DNA of 64,000 nt. It comes from Puccinia triticina (lineage: Eukaryota; Basidiomycota; Pucciniomycetes; Pucciniales; Pucciniaceae). Location: assembly GCF_026914185.1 (NCBI RefSeq), contig NC_070564.1:1612001-1676000 (forward strand), read 5' to 3'. The notes under the pieces are model-generated. The model was not told where the DNA came from. It made no database searches and saw only the letters and a program-made list of their open reading frames with translations. Positions 62,663 to 64,000 of this stretch are shown here, piece after piece; within the stretch, counting starts at the first letter, position 1, and every line of letters starts with the position of its first letter. The translations under genes were made by a program, and so were the position numbers.

Positions 62663-62945
62663 GCGTTGAGCGGCCGCCGCAGCGTTTAGCTTTCAGTAAG
62701 TGCCCTTGTAGCATTTTTTTGCTGCGCTGCACTATTTTGCAGCTTTAGCGCCATGTTTTCCGCTACACTAAAGCTAAAACCTCTCAAATTAAAGCGGTAC
62801 ACCGCTAGAAATCAGCGCTGGTGGTAGTGGTTTTGTGACAGCTTCCGCTAAATGCCGCAAGGATATAGCGGTGTGACCGCTGCACTGCGCTAAATGGCCC
62901 CTTTTTTTGGTGTAGCGCAGCGGTTACATCATTGTCTCCAGAGAG
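62663..62945. repeat. AGCGG/CCGCT-rich hairpin region
   Basis: Dense AGCGG, CCGCT, TAGCG and GCGCTA words (for example ACCGCTGCACTGCGCTAAAT and GTGTAGCGCAGCGGTTAC). The style resembles the inside of the 2020-2494 element, but clean terminal repeats were not found. Confidence 0.4.
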
Positions 62946-63436
62946 TGCCATACTGTACCCTTTTTCTGTAACTGTGTGGGATGCCTTTGATGAAAGTAGT
63001 GTAAGAAGTAATGAAAAATTGTGGAACTAATCCACAGATGATCTGAAACTGATCCTGGATTCATGCGTAAAACATGCAGAAGTCAACTGGAATTCTGCTG
63101 GAAAGCAGTTGAAACCACCAAGACACAATGGCTACAATCAAATCATAATTCAATTTGAACTGTTTGTGAATTTTTGGGGTTCAATTCATATTATTTACAT
63201 GTGCATGAAGGTGGTCATTGTTTTCACTTTGCTAATGTAACCCTCATGTGGGAACGTACAAGGTGGTTAAAAATCACAGGTTGTGCCTCCCGTAGATCAA
63301 AAACATGTACAACCTTGTTAGAATGATGTGAAAGGCCCATCTGAATTGGCATATTTCCCTAAAAAAGGCTGGTATCATCTAGAATTGAGCCAAAAAAGGA
63401 TGAAAGTAGGGTGAGAGGTAAAGAATGTCAACCAGT

Positions 63437-63567
63437 ACCCATTTGGGGGTGACCGGCACCCGCGGGTGGGTACTGCCCGCACCCGCCGCGCACCCGCCAG
63501 GCGGTGCCGGGTGCCCGTTTTTTTGGAAAAAGCAGTGCGGTACCCGGGTACCACCCCCAAGTACCTC
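63437..63567 (+). repeat. GGTACCCG unit
   Basis: CGGCACCCGCGGGTGGGTAC, GCGCACCCGCCAGGCGGTGC then CGGGTGCCCG, a TTTTTTTGGAAAAA hairpin and CGGTACCCGGGTACC. It follows the same internal order as the unit at 13718-13850. Confidence 0.7.
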
Positions 63568-64000
63568 TTTCCCCCGCCGGGTTAATCGGGTAACCCCCGG
63601 TGTTGTAATTTAAAACTTTCAGGCAGGCAAAATAAGAGGGCTAAAATGAGTATTGATCAAAAATCAAGAATTGGGGCGGTGAGTATGACTCTCTCACTGG
63701 ATGCGGCTCAGCGGAGCGCGGAGAAAGAATGAGGAGAACCAATGAGTGTAATTTCTTGTTGTAGGCTGGCTTTAAATAGACTAAAAAACAAGCGGCTAAC
63801 AAGTGGTTGGAAAACAATAGAATAATGAAAAATGTTTGATCAAGACAAGTTTCATCTATACTATCTCTGAGACTATGCGTGATAACAAGTATGACAAAAT
63901 ATTATCTACTACTCACGGTTCAATGACTACTTGGTGTGATAAAATCTGTACTAACAAGGATACTGGCAATGCTTTTGAGAAGGACATGAAACATTGTTTT
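63568..64000. other. No feature recognised
   Basis: AT-rich end of the window with no supported frame or repeat boundary. 62946-63436 is similar and also shows nothing I can name. Confidence 0.3.

Noticed and set aside
1..64000. tRNA and rRNA genes
   Set aside because: I looked for T-loop GGTTCGA-type boxes with matching A boxes and for rRNA-like stretches and found none convincing by eye. A covariance search would be decisive.

Overview
The window looks like repeat-dense nuclear DNA of a basidiomycete, most likely a rust fungus (Pucciniales). The evidence is many short GT-AG introns of about 60-120 bp, basidiomycete-type families (a DUF6589-like protein, a RecQ-like helicase, a FunK1-type kinase), a fungal amino-acid permease, and a very high density of Ty1/copia, DIRS-type and small inverted-repeat elements. 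The taxonomic call is an inference from gene style; no marker gene fixes the species.

Layout. 1-2500: 3' end of a copia element and its short LTR, a 165-bp satellite, and two insertions into that satellite. 2500-7790: decayed repeats and small hairpin elements. 7795-10336: an intact six-exon ADCK1/Mcp2-type mitochondrial ABC1 kinase gene. 10337-24660: repeats, including two TIR/foldback elements with 9-bp target duplications, a Tc1-like transposase fragment and an inverted pair of ~470-bp repeats. 24668-29952: a full-length copia element with an intact 1399-aa polyprotein and 531-bp LTRs. 30243-32880: a truncated DIRS-type element split by a 770-bp TIR element. 33398-41522: a cluster of three fungal genes: DUF6589-like (one nonsense codon), RecQ-like helicase (convergent with it) and FunK1-type kinase. 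42232-43272: a PQ-loop transporter pseudogene broken by a TA-flanked MITE. 43700-46950: short palindromic repeats, including a 51-bp tandem array. 47632-50678: an amino-acid permease gene with 16 exons. 51649-56633: a DIRS-order element with split direct repeats (A1...B1-A2-B2) whose inside is a decayed, duplicated mosaic. 56634-64000: repeats dominated by a giant palindrome (58983-61070) split by a solo LTR-like insertion.

The gene models for the ABC1 kinase, helicase, FunK1 kinase, DUF6589 protein and permease were built exon by exon. Every junction keeps reading frame and restores expected family motifs. Most of the rest is mobile DNA. Several small families recur at many loci: GACCGGT palindromes, GGTACCCG units, AAGTCCCTC hairpins and GGGTCGCTAC elements. 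Insertions nested inside other insertions give a relative order of events.

The most unusual items are the DUF6589/RecQ/FunK1 neighbourhood, the DIRS-type element with almost identical split repeats but a wrecked inside, and the dispersed GACCGGT palindrome family, one copy of which was the landing site of the young copia element.
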